A stretch of 64,000 nt of DNA from Shinisaurus crocodilurus. Its lineage: Eukaryota > Chordata > Lepidosauria > Squamata > Shinisauridae. Location: NCBI GenBank assembly GCA_021292165.1, contig JAHFWL010001001.1:124001-188000 (forward strand), written 5' to 3'. Below, one piece after another: positions 42,148-52,140 of this stretch (within the stretch, counting starts at the first letter, position 1; each line of letters opens with the position of its first letter). The notes beneath the pieces were generated by a model that saw nothing but the letters and a program-made list of their open reading frames with translations, was not told where the DNA came from and made no database searches. A program made the position numbers and the translations under genes.

Positions 42148-42800
42148 TGATGGGTTTAGACAACACGATAACTCACACTCGACTCACCTCGTGTGGGTTG
42201 TCGTTAAACCGTGGGTGTTTGTTGACATGTTATCATCCAACCTTCTGGGTTTTTTGCGTTCACAGACAGCTCACGAGCTTCACCTCCCCCCCCCCCGCAC
42301 ACTTTTTTGCAAGTGTAAGCAAACAAGTTTTTGTTCGTTAACTGCTGCACACCCATAATTGGTCCATTACTTGCGCATTCAAAATGCAAGAAGTCACACG
42401 GGGGAGAAACCAGATCAATGTGAGCGGCGTGGGAAAGAGACTCAATCGGAAGACAGGGCCCACTTCTCGTGCAATGATGCACACGGGAGAGAAAGAAAAG
42501 AAGCACATCTCTCTCTGAGCTCTTTTTGGCTGGAGCAGGCGAACATCATCGAATCTCGTTCGCAAACGTTGAGACAAACAGAGCTAAAGGGAGAACGATA
42601 TGGAACAGACTCCCGTGAGACGAACAAGATCGCGAACGGAGTCACATGAAACCAGCAAGCGCCGAACAAGATCGCGTGAGGAAAAAAGGCAAGTTCGCAC
42701 TTGCTGAATGGCTCTCCAAAAATTCTCACACAACCCAGCCATGCTAACAAACAAGATGTTAACCAAAGACAACCCACAGTTCACAACCCAACAACATAAG
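42148..42800. mobile_element. Foldback element F (F5) split by about 480 bp of foreign DNA
   Basis: The left part (GGTTTAGACAACACGATAAC, GTGTGGGTTGTCGTTAAACC) ends near 42,240 and the right part (ACAACCCAGCCATGCTAAC, GTTAACCAAAGACAACCC) resumes near 42,722. The insert carries a zinc-finger relic. A V-type SINE and a CR1 fragment separate it from a further F half at 43,107. Confidence 0.65.
42383..42520 (+). pseudogene. C2H2 zinc-finger gene relic (two linker motifs)
   Basis: CACACGGGGGAGAAACC (HTGEKP) at 42,395 is followed 85 bp later by CACACGGGAGAGAAAG (HTGEK) at 42,480. The C2H2 repeat unit is 84 bp, so this is one finger plus a one-base insertion. Between them, DQCERRGKE keeps the first Cys but has Arg at the second Cys position, and the His before the second linker reads Arg in the shifted frame. 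Upstream NARS-HTGEKP fits H-x-R-S-H with the first His lost. All of this is read directly. It is a decayed, non-functional fragment; source gene unknown. Confidence 0.8.
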
Positions 42801-42810
42801 AGTCATACAG

Positions 42811-42977
42811 GCCTGTGGCTTACGCTGGCTCAGCTTGTCTGAGTGTGGAAAGCTAAGCAGGGTCAAGCCTGGTTATTAATTGGATGGGAGACCCCTCCTC
42901 TAGTTTCCTGCATTGATCGGGGGGTTGAACTTGATGGCCTTGTAAGCTCCTTCCAACTCTATGATCTATGAAATCTA
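42811..42977 (+). mobile_element. 5S rRNA-derived SINE with CR1 tail (V4)
   Basis: GAAAGCTAAGCAGGGTCAAG, TATTAATTGGATGGGAGACC, then GGGGGTTGAACTTGATGGCC and CCAACTCTATGATCTATGAA. Nearly the same length and junction as V1 at 6.6 kb. Confidence 0.85.
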
Positions 42978-43105
42978 TGCTGGATCAGACCAAGGGTCCA
43001 TCTAGTCCAGCATTCTGTTCACACAGTGGCCAACCAGCTGCCCGCAGGATCCCACAAGCAGGATATGAGTACAACAGCACCCTCCCGCCCATGTTCCCCA
43101 GCAAC
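42978..43105 (-). mobile_element. CR1-like 3' end, TTCTTATG subfamily (K8)
   Basis: TGCTGGATCAGACCAAGGGT, TTCACACAGTGGCCAACC and GCCCATGTTCCCCAGCAAC: complement of K2/K10 3' UTR. Confidence 0.75.
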
Positions 43106-43106
43106 A

Positions 43107-43250
43107 TGGGTTCCCTTCATGGGTTCTTCATGGTTAACAACCCACAGTTTGTTAGCACGGCTTGGTTCAGACAACGTGATAACCCACAGTTCAACAACCC
43201 ACAGTTCATCAACAACCCTTGAGTGTGGGTTATCATGTTGTCCAAACCCA
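43107..43250. mobile_element. Foldback element F, half copy (F6)
   Basis: CATGGTTAACAACCCACAG, CTTGGTTCAGACAACGTGAT, CCCTTGAGTGTGGGTTATCA and terminal TGTCCAAACCCAG. Possibly the other part of F5. Confidence 0.6.
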
Positions 43251-43580
43251 GTAATTGTATGTTGTGCTGGTCAGCTTGTTTTTTTGTATTGTTTTGTTGT
43301 CGCTGTCTAGTGCACTGTTCTTTTGTTAAAATTAAAGCCTTCGGGCTGAAGGGCAGAAAATGACATAGGTGAAACAATGGACCTGCCTGCAATAAAATGT
43401 GTGGAGTGCTCCTGTTCAGGGTTTCAGCCAGCCACTCCCTCATGCAGGTTATTCCATTCCATTCCATTCCCCTTTCCCTTTTTCTGTTCCCCTCGCCAAT
43501 AGATACTTGGGATTCTGTGGCCACTGAGCTTGTTCCTCATTGGGCAGTTTGTTGGGTGGTGTCTCTTGTGAAGAAAGAAC

Positions 43581-43835
43581 ATGGCAGCAGTTAGGTTAAG
43601 CAGTTTCCTTTGCTTGTTATTTTCTTTATTCTGTGTCCTTGCTCCAGCCTGGGAACTAGATGACAGGCAATTATCTGTAACACCTGGGAGTAAGGGTTAC
43701 CTGGCTATGCTGAGGCCCAAGGCCGTGGCTAATTGGGAGAAGCCTGAGAAACTGCCCACAGCTGGGTTAAGGGTGGGTCCCTTGGGTGGAAGGCAGGGAT
43801 TGGTTGGGGCCGGGCTTGAGACGGCTTGCTCGTAA
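43581..43835 (+). other. Open frame with signal-peptide-like N-terminus, unidentified
   Basis: 84-codon frame. The N-terminus MAAVRLSSFLCLLFSLFCVL is a short polar start followed by a hydrophobic core, then APAWELDD, a plausible signal-peptidase region. The rest (VTPGSKGYLAMLRPKAV, NWEKPEK) is not recognised. It sits in one of the few repeat-poor parts of TESC intron 1 (43.26-45.0 kb). There is no visible conserved splice structure, and start context ACATGG is good. Chance is a real possibility at this length. Confidence 0.2.
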
Positions 43836-44402
43836 AAAGCATAAAGAGTCTAGTTGGAGGGGAGGGGTTGTTCTCCTTGGGATCCCCGTCTTTGGAGTTC
43901 TTTCTTGGCAGGTATGGCCAAGGTGAATAGGGTAGCTATTTTAGCGAGGCCTGGTTTGATCTGGGAGGTTTCAGCCATCTGAGGGTGGGGTGGGGGTGTC
44001 ACTGGGGTTGGATTGGATTTCCTTTGAGTGTCCCTTTTTATCCCTTTCCCTTTCCCCTACACTTTCCTACCTTTCCCCAATCCTTGTTTTAGCCCTTCTT
44101 CCTTTTGTTGAAGGGATTTTTATATGTATTTAGCCTATTGGAGACCTTACACTGCCCAACTTTTATCTTTTCTAATCAAGTCTCCATCTTCTCAGAGTGT
44201 GCTTGATCATTGGTCTTCCAGGGACTGGGCTGCTACACTGGTTAAGCGTAAAGGAACCGGGAGGTGGGCGGAGGCTTTGGGATATTTTGATATCCACTGA
44301 CCTACCTTGTAGGACAGGTGTTGGCAGCTGTCCTCCACATCTCTCATCTCCCCCCCCCACCAGGATTTTTGTACTCCTGCAAACCAAGCCTGCTGATAGC
44401 TA

Positions 44403-44404
<2 letters not shown>

Positions 44405-44448
<44 letters not shown>
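44405..44448. repeat. (CT)n microsatellite
   Basis: About 21 uninterrupted CT units. Confidence 0.97.
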
Positions 44449-44451
<3 letters not shown>

Positions 44452-45026
44452 GGTGGTGCTGTTTTGGCTATTTGAGGACTGGCATTTGGAGAATGAGTTC
44501 GCTGTTAGCATGTAGCAACTCCCCGGTGTGTTTAAGGTGCTGCAGGGCGTGTTTGTTTTGTTCTTCGCTACATCAAACATGGCTGATACTCTGGGAGTTC
44601 ACCTTCCCGGGGAACTTGGAACAGCCTCCTCCCTGGTGACTTTCCGCAGGCGAGTGAAACCTTTTTTCTTTTTTCCATTGGCGTTTGGGAATTTAATTAC
44701 CGTACCGTTTTGTCTGGCCTGTTTTTGTCCTTAGCTGGGCTGCCGCTCCTTGCTGATTTTGTTGCCTTTCGGGAATTCAGTTGCCCTTCTGCCCTGCCCA
44801 GTTTTGCTTTTAGCTGTGCTTGTTGGTGGCCTTTTTGTTCTGCTTTTGTTTTAAAAATGGTAACATGTTTGTTTTAATTTTAAAACTAGTGTGAACTACG
44901 AATGGAAAGGGTAAATACATTTTAATCGAATCTGTTTTATCTTCATGACTGCTGTTTAAAAAAAAAAAAAAAGATTTGCTGCTTTCAGTACATTCATTTT
45001 ATTTTATTTTGGTAACATATTGATTT

Positions 45027-45144
45027 TTATTTATTTATTCTATTTATACTCCGCCTTTTTTCCTTCAAGGAACCCAAGGCGGCTTACGTAATCCTCCTCC
45101 TCCTCTCCATTTTATCCTCACAACAACCCTGTGAGGTAGGTTAG
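45027..45144 (-). mobile_element. S-type SINE, 3' half only (S8)
   Basis: ATTT-repeat tail, TACTCCGCCTTTTTTCC, GGAACCCAAGGCGGCTTAC, TCACAACAACCCTGTGAGG; the tRNA-like head is absent. Confidence 0.8.
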
Positions 45145-45544
45145 TAGGTAGATATTGATCTTATCACTGACCTCCCCTTATATGATCCCCCCAGTAAGGA
45201 CTCCAGGATTTGGGGGGGGGGGGCATGAGCACAGTACCCCTCAGTGCCTCCTCCCCCCCCTAATCTGGAAGAGACAAGGCATGCAAACTGATAATCTTCT
45301 TAAACTGCATCTGCTCTTCTTGGATACTCGGTGCAAAGCAGAAATGATAGCGCACTTAGGGCGGTGGGCCTTTTGTTGACCTTGGGGCACTGGCAAATGC
45401 CCAACCCTGCCTCCCTCTGGAGCTGGCACTGTCCACCCCTGTGCTGCTATCAACACTATTCCCAAATCTTTTGCATTATATCTTGTCTGAACCTGGGTCT
45501 CCCTGGTCCTTTTTTGTGGTAGCCCCCTCACTCTGGAACTCCTT

Positions 45545-45600
45545 CCTGCAGGAAAAACAGCAACAACCTTAAAGACTAACAAACTTGACTAACAAGCCTG
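45545..45600. repeat. Short fragment of a Penelope-type 3' repeat
   Basis: AACAGCAACAACCTTAAAGACTA-like wording (shared core ACCTTAAAGACT) as at 48.9 kb. Confidence 0.35.
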
Positions 45601-45634
45601 CCTCAGCAGCCGTGAGGTGGAGTCAGGGCTTGCA

Positions 45635-45694
45635 GGGATGCTGGGAGTTGTAGGCCAAAAACATCTGAAGACCCAAGGTTGGAGAAGAACACTG
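45635..45694. mobile_element. hAT foldback family A, right half (A9)
   Basis: GATGCTGGGAGTTGTAGGCC to GGTTGGAGAAGAACACTG; the left arm is missing, so the hairpin is lost. Confidence 0.85.
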
Positions 45695-45704
45695 AGCTAC
45701 AAGG

Positions 45705-45900
45705 AAATGAAATTTCCCAGCAAGCAACTATATATTGTTCCCTGTTGTGATGCAAAGTATTTTTGGGTGGCTTGTTCTTGAATGGGCAGTTAAGGCCCAT
45801 TTGCTTTACAAAAGACTTGCTCCTGGTGGAGATGACAGAAAAGTACTAGAACTGGTTTGTTGCTATGGATCAACACAGCTGCTTGCATTTTTGGCCTCTC
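45705..45900 (+). repeat. Interspersed repeat G, copy 2
   Basis: TATATTGTTCCCTGTTGTG, CTTGAATGGGCAGTTAAGG, CTTGCTCCTGGTGGAGATGA and TGGATCAACACAGCTGC; unbroken version of the repeat at 2420 (reverse) and 51,247. Confidence 0.65.
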
Positions 45901-45923
45901 TGAGGAACATAGGAAAGCTGCCT

Positions 45924-46229
45924 CATAATGGCTGGGTTCAGACAACACGATAACCCACACTCAAGGGTTGAGTGTGGGTTGCTGTTGAACCGTGGGTGGT
46001 TGTGTTGCTAACAAGTCGTGGCTCGTTAACCACGGACAACCCATGAAGGGAACCCATGGTTTGTTGTTGGGTTGTGAACTGTGGGTTGTTCACCATGGTT
46101 TGTGATCTCGGCTGGGTTCAGACAACACGATAACCCACATCTTAACAGCAACCCATTGTTCAACGACAACCCACACTCAACCCATACTCAACCCTTGAGT
46201 GTGGGTTATCGTGTTGTCTGAACCCAATC
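45924..46229. mobile_element. Foldback DNA element, family F (F4), inside a T-type SINE fragment
   Basis: CATAATGGCTGGGTTCAGAC to GTTGTCTGAACCCAATCACTG. SINE T fragments flank it: AACATAGGAAAGCTGCCT on the left and GGACCATCTAGCCCAGTATT on the right, so F4 split a T copy. The best preserved F element. Confidence 0.75.
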
Positions 46230-46261
46230 ACTGACTCATTGGACCATCTAGCCCAGTATTT

Positions 46262-46504
46262 TGCCCACATATGCTTCACCTCCTGCTGCCTCCCCCCTTG
46301 AATCTTTCAAATGTCTTCCTCTCCCCTGTCCATACATCCCTTTTTATAAATAGGGGTGTCCTTAGGAGACAGGATCCTTTACAGACACACATACACAGAG
46401 ACTTTATAGCATGTGTAAATTAACACATGCAAATTTGTGCATATATTTTTTTTTGTCCTGTGGGCCTGAGCGCCAAATCTTTTCGGGACCTAGAACCACC
46501 CCTG
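46262..46504 (+). mobile_element. hAT element, family B, 3' part (B4)
   Basis: GCTTCACCTCCTGCTGCC, CTTAGGAGACAGGATCC, AACACATGCAAATTTGTGC and terminal ACCACCCCTG; left end missing. Confidence 0.8.
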
Positions 46505-46803
46505 CTGGGTTCCCTACAGAATCATCATATAAAACAAAGGGAAAGATAAAAACATAACGTAGCATTTTCTGTAGCCTTACCTGTCAAACAAAACACATGT
46601 GAGCTTCAGAGCAAGTGACTTGACTTGTCTTCCCATTTCTGTAAAATGGAGATAACAAGACAAATCCATTCCTTCTAGGTAGCTGTAAAAGGAGTTTGGC
46701 CTCTCTGGAGTTCAAGCAATTGGGAGCTTATCTGAGTTTAAAAAGTTGGGCTGGCTCTTTTCTTTTAATAGCTTGGGCAATTTCCATTTACTGGAACAGC
46801 CCC

Positions 46804-46868
<65 letters not shown>
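46804..46868. repeat. (GT)n(GA)n compound microsatellite
   Basis: About 16 GT units followed by about 16 GA units. Confidence 0.97.
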
Positions 46869-46872
<4 letters not shown>

Positions 46873-47107
46873 GAGGATGATGGCGCTTTCATTAGCTCTC
46901 CTTTCCCCGCTAAGATCTCATCAGTGCTTCTTTTAAATTATTGCCTGCTCTGTCCTGAAGATATGAGGCCAGGTCACAAATGGAAAGAGAAAATGACTCC
47001 ATCCGCTCCTGCTGCAAGTATGAGAGCCGGAATGGCGTAGTGCAGGGATGGGCAGATGGCAGAGCTGGATCTCCTGATGTGTGTGTGATTTGCAGTACAG
47101 CGGCAAG

Positions 47108-47515
47108 CAGGAGGTGCTGGGTACCAAAAAGATCCTGGGCTCAGGCCCATACGACAAAAGAGATGCACAAATTTGCATATGCTAATTTACAGATGCTCTA
47201 AGGTCTGTAAAGGACTCTTGTCTCCTAAGGACACCCGTATTTGTAAAAAGGGATGTAGGGACAGGGGAGAGGAGGGCCTTTGATTTCAGAAAAAATCCTC
47301 AAGCAGGAAGATTCAAGGGGAGAGGGCAGCAGGAGGGGAAGCACATGTGGGCAAAAAGTCCAGCTCATCCAGGGGGATCAGATGCAACAGAGATGCTCAG
47401 GGCCCCTGGACCTTTCTTTCAGCAAGTGGGGCAGATGGCTTCCCAGAGATTCAGGGCTCCAAATGGAAGATTCAGGGCTCCTGCCCTCATGGGCCGCCCC
47501 TTAACACTGCCTCTG
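47108..47515 (-). mobile_element. hAT element, family B (B5), complete
   Basis: 408 bp from CAGGAGGTGCTGGGTACC to AACACTGCCTCTG. The flanks GCGGCAAG (47,100-47,107) and GTGGCAAG (47,516-47,523) agree at 7 of 8. A short duplication (TTCAGGGCTCC, twice, 47,449-47,480) lies near the right end. Confidence 0.9.
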
Positions 47516-47838
47516 GTGGCAAGGAGTTCTGACTCCCAGTTGTTTTAACTACAGCAGCACCAAAGCGACTCCCCTCCTACCCTAAATTATGCTACTGAAA
47601 TGAAGCAAGCTTAGGATAAGGGTTTTAATAGCTTCTTGGGAGGCCCTTCTCTCGGTCCTGCCACTATCAGAGGTACGTTTGCTGGGGATGCCAAGAGGGC
47701 CTCCTCAGTGGCTGCTTTGTTGTCCTTCCGCCTGCAGGCAAAGACTTCTTTATTATTCAAGCAGGCTTTTGGCAAGGAAGCTGGTGTATTACTGAAGCGG
47801 GTTCTATTAGGTTGAGTGCTGTTCTTATTTCTTTTATT

Positions 47839-48063
47839 CAGAGGCAGTGTTAGGGGGCAGCCCACTAGGGCTGGAGAGAGACTTTAGAGCATGGCTAATG
47901 GCAAGGGATTCTGGGAGCTGTAGTCCAGCAACCTCTGGGGACCCAAGGTTGGGAAGCCCTGCTTTAGAGCATCTGTAAATTAGCATATGCAAATGTCTGC
48001 TTTTTTTTTTTTGGTCCCGTGGGCCTCAGCCCCGGATCTTTTCGGTACCTAGCACCGCCCCTG
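47839..48063 (+). mobile_element. hAT element, family B (B6), internally deleted, with a half family-A element
   Basis: Ends CAGAGGCAGTGTTAGGGGG and GCACCGCCCCTG; flanks CTTTTATT and CTTTCATT agree at 7 of 8. An A-like half hairpin (GATTCTGGGAGCTGTAGTCC to GGTTGGGAAGCCCTG) sits between two copies of CTTTAGAG, the same target used by A4 in B1. Confidence 0.85.
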
Positions 48064-48244
48064 CTTTCATTGCTGGTTTTTTTTTTTTAATTGTGGGTTT
48101 TTTTGTTTTTATGGCTATTTTAATGAAGTTTATTTTAATCTTGGTTTTTATTAACGTTGGCCACCTTGAGCACTATTTTTTATTTTGGGGGGGTGGAAAG
48201 ACAAGGCGGGGTATAAACCAAACACATAAATAAATAGCGCAGGA

Positions 48245-48567
48245 GTGGATTTTTGTGTGGAATGACAGTGAGCCCTTTTGAGTTCTGGTGCTCAAAACAA
48301 AATCCAGCCCTCCGGCGTTTCCCACAACCAGTGATCTCTGGGTGATTCCTTAGCTTTTGTACAGTTCCCCCCCCCCCCGCATTCTCAAAGGCTGAAGTGC
48401 CTCCACTAAGGCTTAGTTCCTGGCAATAAGAGCTTTAAGCTGCATTTTGCTGGTATTTTTGGCTCTGCCCCTTTTGCCTTTGGCCCCGCCCACCACAGGA
48501 ATGCAGCCCCCAAAAGTGTATCCGAAACTGAAATCGGCCCTCGGGCTGAAAGACGTTCCCCACACCT
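48245..48567 (+). mobile_element. hAT-like family C (C7)
   Basis: CAAAACAAAATCCAGCCCTC, TAAGAGCTTTAAGCTGCA, GGCCCCGCCCACCACAGGAA and terminal CCCCACACCTG. Confidence 0.65.
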
Positions 48568-48644
48568 GCTCTAACCACTTCACCGAACACGCTCGATTTG
48601 TTTCATGTAAAAATACTCAGCTCTATCTCACATATTTCATCGAT

Positions 48645-48800
48645 CACGGAATCAGAAGGAGCCTTCAAGGCCATCGACTCCAACCCCTTGCTCAATGCAG
48701 GAAACTAGAGGAGGGGTCTCCCATCCAAGTAATAACCAGGCTTGACCCTGCTTAGCTTTCCTCGCTCAGACAAGCTGAGCCAGCTTCAACTACAAGGCTG
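48645..48800 (-). mobile_element. 5S rRNA-derived SINE with CR1 tail (V5)
   Basis: Minus strand: GAAAGCTAAGCAGGGTCAAG, TATTACTTGGATGGGAGACC, CCTCTAGTTTCCTGCATTGA, GCAAGGGGTTGGAGTCGATG. Head reaches GCTCAGCTTGTCTGAGCG. Confidence 0.85.
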
Positions 48801-48879
48801 CTTGCAATCATATTTTAAAAAATGCATAAAACTCGACCTACAATAATAAAAGAAACATGAACTTTCATTGCAGCAACAT

Positions 48880-49105
48880 GGGCACCAGAAAGGCGTGAAA
48901 ACAGTACCGAACAACCGCAGTAGAACCTTAAAGACTCTTCCATTCTGGCATTCGCTCCCATGGATTCGAGCCCGCTTCATTGGATACATAAATCTGATGT
49001 ACTTGGCACATCTGACGGAGTTGGCTCTGGTCCACGGAAGCTTCTGCCACAATAAATCTGTTAGTTTTTTTAAGGTGCCACGAGCCTCTTCATTTTTGAG
49101 GCTGA
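48880..49105 (+). repeat. Penelope-type 3' repeat (tentative)
   Basis: TAGAACCTTAAAGACTC, ATTCGAGCCCGCTTCATTGG, GTCCACGGAAGCTTCTGCC, ACAATAAATCTGTTAG and AAGGTGCCACGAGCC. This is a widespread reptile repeat layout often associated with Penelope-like 3' ends. A second copy is at 49,732. Class from memory, uncertain. Confidence 0.4.
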
Positions 49106-49364
49106 TGTAATTCTACCAGGGGAAAGGAAGAAAGCAAAAGATAAGATTGAAAGTTATGTGTGTGTGTGGGGGGGGGGGGAATATTGTTACATGCACCCTA
49201 CTTCTGCCAGTGGTGAGAAGCCATGGTGCAAGTAGGTCAGTTTAGACCCTGGACTTATGGTCTTATGTCCACCGCCACCACCCTCCTTTTAAACAGCCTT
49301 GTGCATGACTTCAGTTGTGAAGCACACAATCAACATTTCTCTTCTCTTCCCAAACACACCACCA

Positions 49365-49698
49365 CTTGCTGAAATAAAGGCATAGGGGCTCTGACAATCT
49401 CTGTTGCATCTGATCCCCCTGGATGAGCTGGCTTTTTACCCACATGCGCTTCACCTCCTGCTGCCCCCTCTTGAATCTTTCTGCCTGAGGTTTTTTTTCT
49501 GAACTCAGATGCCCTCCTCTCTCCTGTCTATACGTCCCTTTTTACAAATAGGGATGTCCTTAGGAGACAGGGCCCTTTAAAGACCCACATAGAGACTTAA
49601 GAACAAATGTAAATTAGCATATGCAAATTTGTGCTTCTTTTTTTTTTTGTCCTGTGGGCCTGAGCCCGGGATCTTTTCAGTACCTAGCACCACACCTG
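49365..49698 (+). mobile_element. hAT element, family B, 5' truncated (B7)
   Basis: TGATCCCCCTGGATGAGCTG, CTTAGGAGACAGGGCCC, AAATTAGCATATGCAAATTT and terminal AGCACCACACCTG. Confidence 0.8.
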
Positions 49699-49731
49699 TT
49701 GGTGGGCGCTGTCCACTTCATCCGATGTGCG

Positions 49732-49875
49732 AAGATGCAAATTGCTGGATCTATGTTAACCTCGAATCTGCCAATTTGAGGCTAAAACTTTGTGCATCTG
49801 ATGATTGTGGTCATTATGCCAGAATAAATCTGTTAGCCTTTAAGATGCCACGAGACTCTGTTGCTTTTGTTAGAT
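49732..49875 (+). repeat. Penelope-type 3' repeat, second copy (tentative)
   Basis: AATAAATCTGTTAGCCTTTA and AGATGCCACGAGACTCTGTT match the copy at 48,880 over the last 70 bp. Confidence 0.4.
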
Positions 49876-50811
49876 CTCCAGAGTCTTTTGCGGTAGATCA
49901 GCAAGGATTTCTGACTTCTAATTGTGTAACAATATGAGCAACACACAACGCAATAATTTTTCTCCCTCCCTAATTGTACTGCTGAAAGGAAAGGCGGTTG
50001 TGGGAAACCAGGAGTGGATTTTTTGCATGGAAGGACCATGAACTCTGTTCAGTTCTGGTACAAATCAACAACAAATTCCTGCACTCAGAATTCTTTCATT
50101 CTAAGATGTAATTCTACGTCTTTTGCACCCGGCTCCAGTTTACTAGGCTTCTAGTAAAAAAAAAAAACCAAAGTCAATCCTGCAAATCCTCCTTCCCCTG
50201 CCTTAAAATGCTGATCTGGAGGCATGGTTGACCCTTTTCTTGTGAAAGGATGGCGTACTCAGCTTCTTTTGGGCAGTGGGGAAGAGTTTATTTTAATCCT
50301 TTTCTCCCATGGGAAAGAACCATATTTGCTGAGGCAAGTTGATGGCGACATTTCAGAAAGAAGCCGAGCAAGCAAAGCAACAGACTCTAAATAGTGAATT
50401 CTTTCTTAGGTGCTTGTTGGTCAAAATCAAACTGACGTCTTCCGTAAACCAGCCACGAGTGAGTGGGTAGCGTGTGAGTTGTTGTCAACAGGACTGGCGT
50501 CAAGACAGAAGGTAGGCATGTTCAGGCCAAACCCAGGGAAGCCTGAGACTGAGTATCCTTCAGGACCAGGTGGAGGGGAAGTTTTTCTCTCCCTGCTTTG
50601 GTCCCGACAAAAAACACCCGCTCTTTGCCTCTTTCTGCGCTGACCCATTAACTGCAGCGGTCTTCTCAGTTCACAACAGGTGCAGGGTGTGAAATCCAAA
50701 ACAGGTAGGATGTGGATGCGTAGGCAGGATTCTCCAGTGGGCAGGGCGTCCCTCTGGGAGTCAGGAGACCTAGTTTATAAGCCAGGGAAATGCTGTTGTG
50801 TCGTGCTAAAT

Positions 50812-50985
50812 CACTGTTCTCCAACCTTGGGTCCCCAGATGTTTTTGGCCTACAACTCCCAGCATGCCTTGTAGGCCCCTTCTAACTCTATATGATCTAT
50901 GAATCTATGAAACTAGTGTAAGGATCGCGGCATACTGGGAGTTGTAGGCCAAAAACATCTGGGGACCCAAGGTTGGAGAACACTG
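50812..50985. mobile_element. hAT foldback family A (A7) with a replaced loop
   Basis: Both outer arms are present and the 8-bp duplication TGCTAAAT is perfect (50,804-50,811 and 50,986-50,993). The inner palindrome after AGCATGCC is replaced by about 62 bp that are the reverse complement of 51,131-51,191, including a V-type SINE tail and its unique flank (AACTAGTGTAAGGAT). Confidence 0.93.
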
Positions 50986-51145
50986 TGCTAAATGAAGAGG
51001 GGACCAGTGGTGTAGTGGAAATATGGTTCACAGGGATGTAGTGCCACTACCTTTTTATGAGCAGGGATGATTATGGCATCTATCCCCAACCCCCCTCAGA
51101 GTTCCCTGTTCCTTCTCTGTGAGCTTAACTGCAATCCTTACACTA

Positions 51146-51246
51146 GTTTCATAGATTCATAGATCATAGAGTTAGAAGGGGCCTACAAGGCCATCGAGTC
51201 CAACCCCCTGCTCAATGCAGGAAACTAGAGGAGGGGTCTCCCATCC
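51146..51246 (-). mobile_element. 5S rRNA-derived SINE, 5' truncated (V6)
   Basis: Minus strand: GGATGGGAGACCCCTCCTCT, TTCCTGCATTGAGCAGGGGG and CTATGATCTATGAATCTATG. Only the last bases of the 5S part remain. It is the source of the inverted insert in A7. Confidence 0.8.
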
Positions 51247-51440
51247 TGGGGAAATGAATTTTCTCAGCCAGGAGATACAGTATTCTCGGTTGCGATGTGA
51301 AGTTTCCTAAAGGTGGGCAGCTTGGTCCTCAGTGGCCAATTAAGCTTTGCAAAAAGACCTGCTCCTGGTGGAGATGAAAATTACTGCAGAAGCGCTTTGT
51401 TGATATAGATCAAACCAGCCGCCTGAATTTTCTGATTCTC
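51247..51440 (+). repeat. Interspersed repeat G, copy 3
   Basis: GGGGAAATGAATTTTCTCAG, GACCTGCTCCTGGTGGAGAT, TGATATAGATCAAACCAGCC; diverged copy of G2. Confidence 0.55.
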
Positions 51441-51689
51441 TCTAGGGGCGTGGCCATGGGGACCTGTGTGATAATGAGCACAGAATGTACAGAAGTGGTA
51501 CAAGTGCACCACTGGAGGGGACTGTGTTTTGTATGCGTTAATTACTTGTTGATGGTCATGGTCAGGTGACGTTTTCTACAGCTCGCTGGATATACTTGCT
51601 CAATGGCTTTTGATGACTAGTGAATGTTTCTTTAATGAGTATTAATGGTTGGTGGCTACTAACAAGGACACACCCAATGTTCTCCGAAA

Positions 51690-51751
51690 ATGTTGCTTTT
51701 TAAAAATATATATTTTTATTATAAGTTTCAACAAAACAAAACCGTAAAAAA

Positions 51752-51786
<35 letters not shown>

Positions 51787-52140
51787 GCTACATAGATTTG
51801 AATGTATCAGTTATACATAAACTTCAACAAAGGCAGACCAAATCTCCATAAATAAATAAATTATATATATATATATAATATATACAAGAGTGGCATCTAT
51901 ATGCCACCTGTTCAAATGTCGAAAGCGTCATTAGGTCCATTGCATTACAGGAGGTGAACGTTTATCCTCCCAATCTTCTAATACTGGTCTTCTAGCTGTC
52001 GAAAGGGTGTGGAAAATCCATTGACACTGATCATGTGTTAACTTCCGGGAAGCAGGTAGATAATTTAAAAGAACATATGCATCAGTAAATATTAAAGAGT
52101 GCTCCAATACAAACCCTTAGACTTAGACAAACCCTTATTA
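51690..52140 (-). mobile_element. L1-like LINE 3' fragment
   Basis: Sister of 30,706-31,262: shared words include AGGCAGACCAAATCTCC, TTCTAGCTGTCGAAAGG, GGTGTGGAAAATCC and AGGTAGATAATTTAAA. It is interrupted by (AT)n runs at 51,754-51,783 and 51,861-51,885. Confidence 0.6.

Noticed and set aside
42359..42649. A functional zinc-finger protein
   Set aside because: Only two linkers remain, a frameshift lies between them, and metal-binding Cys and His positions are lost.
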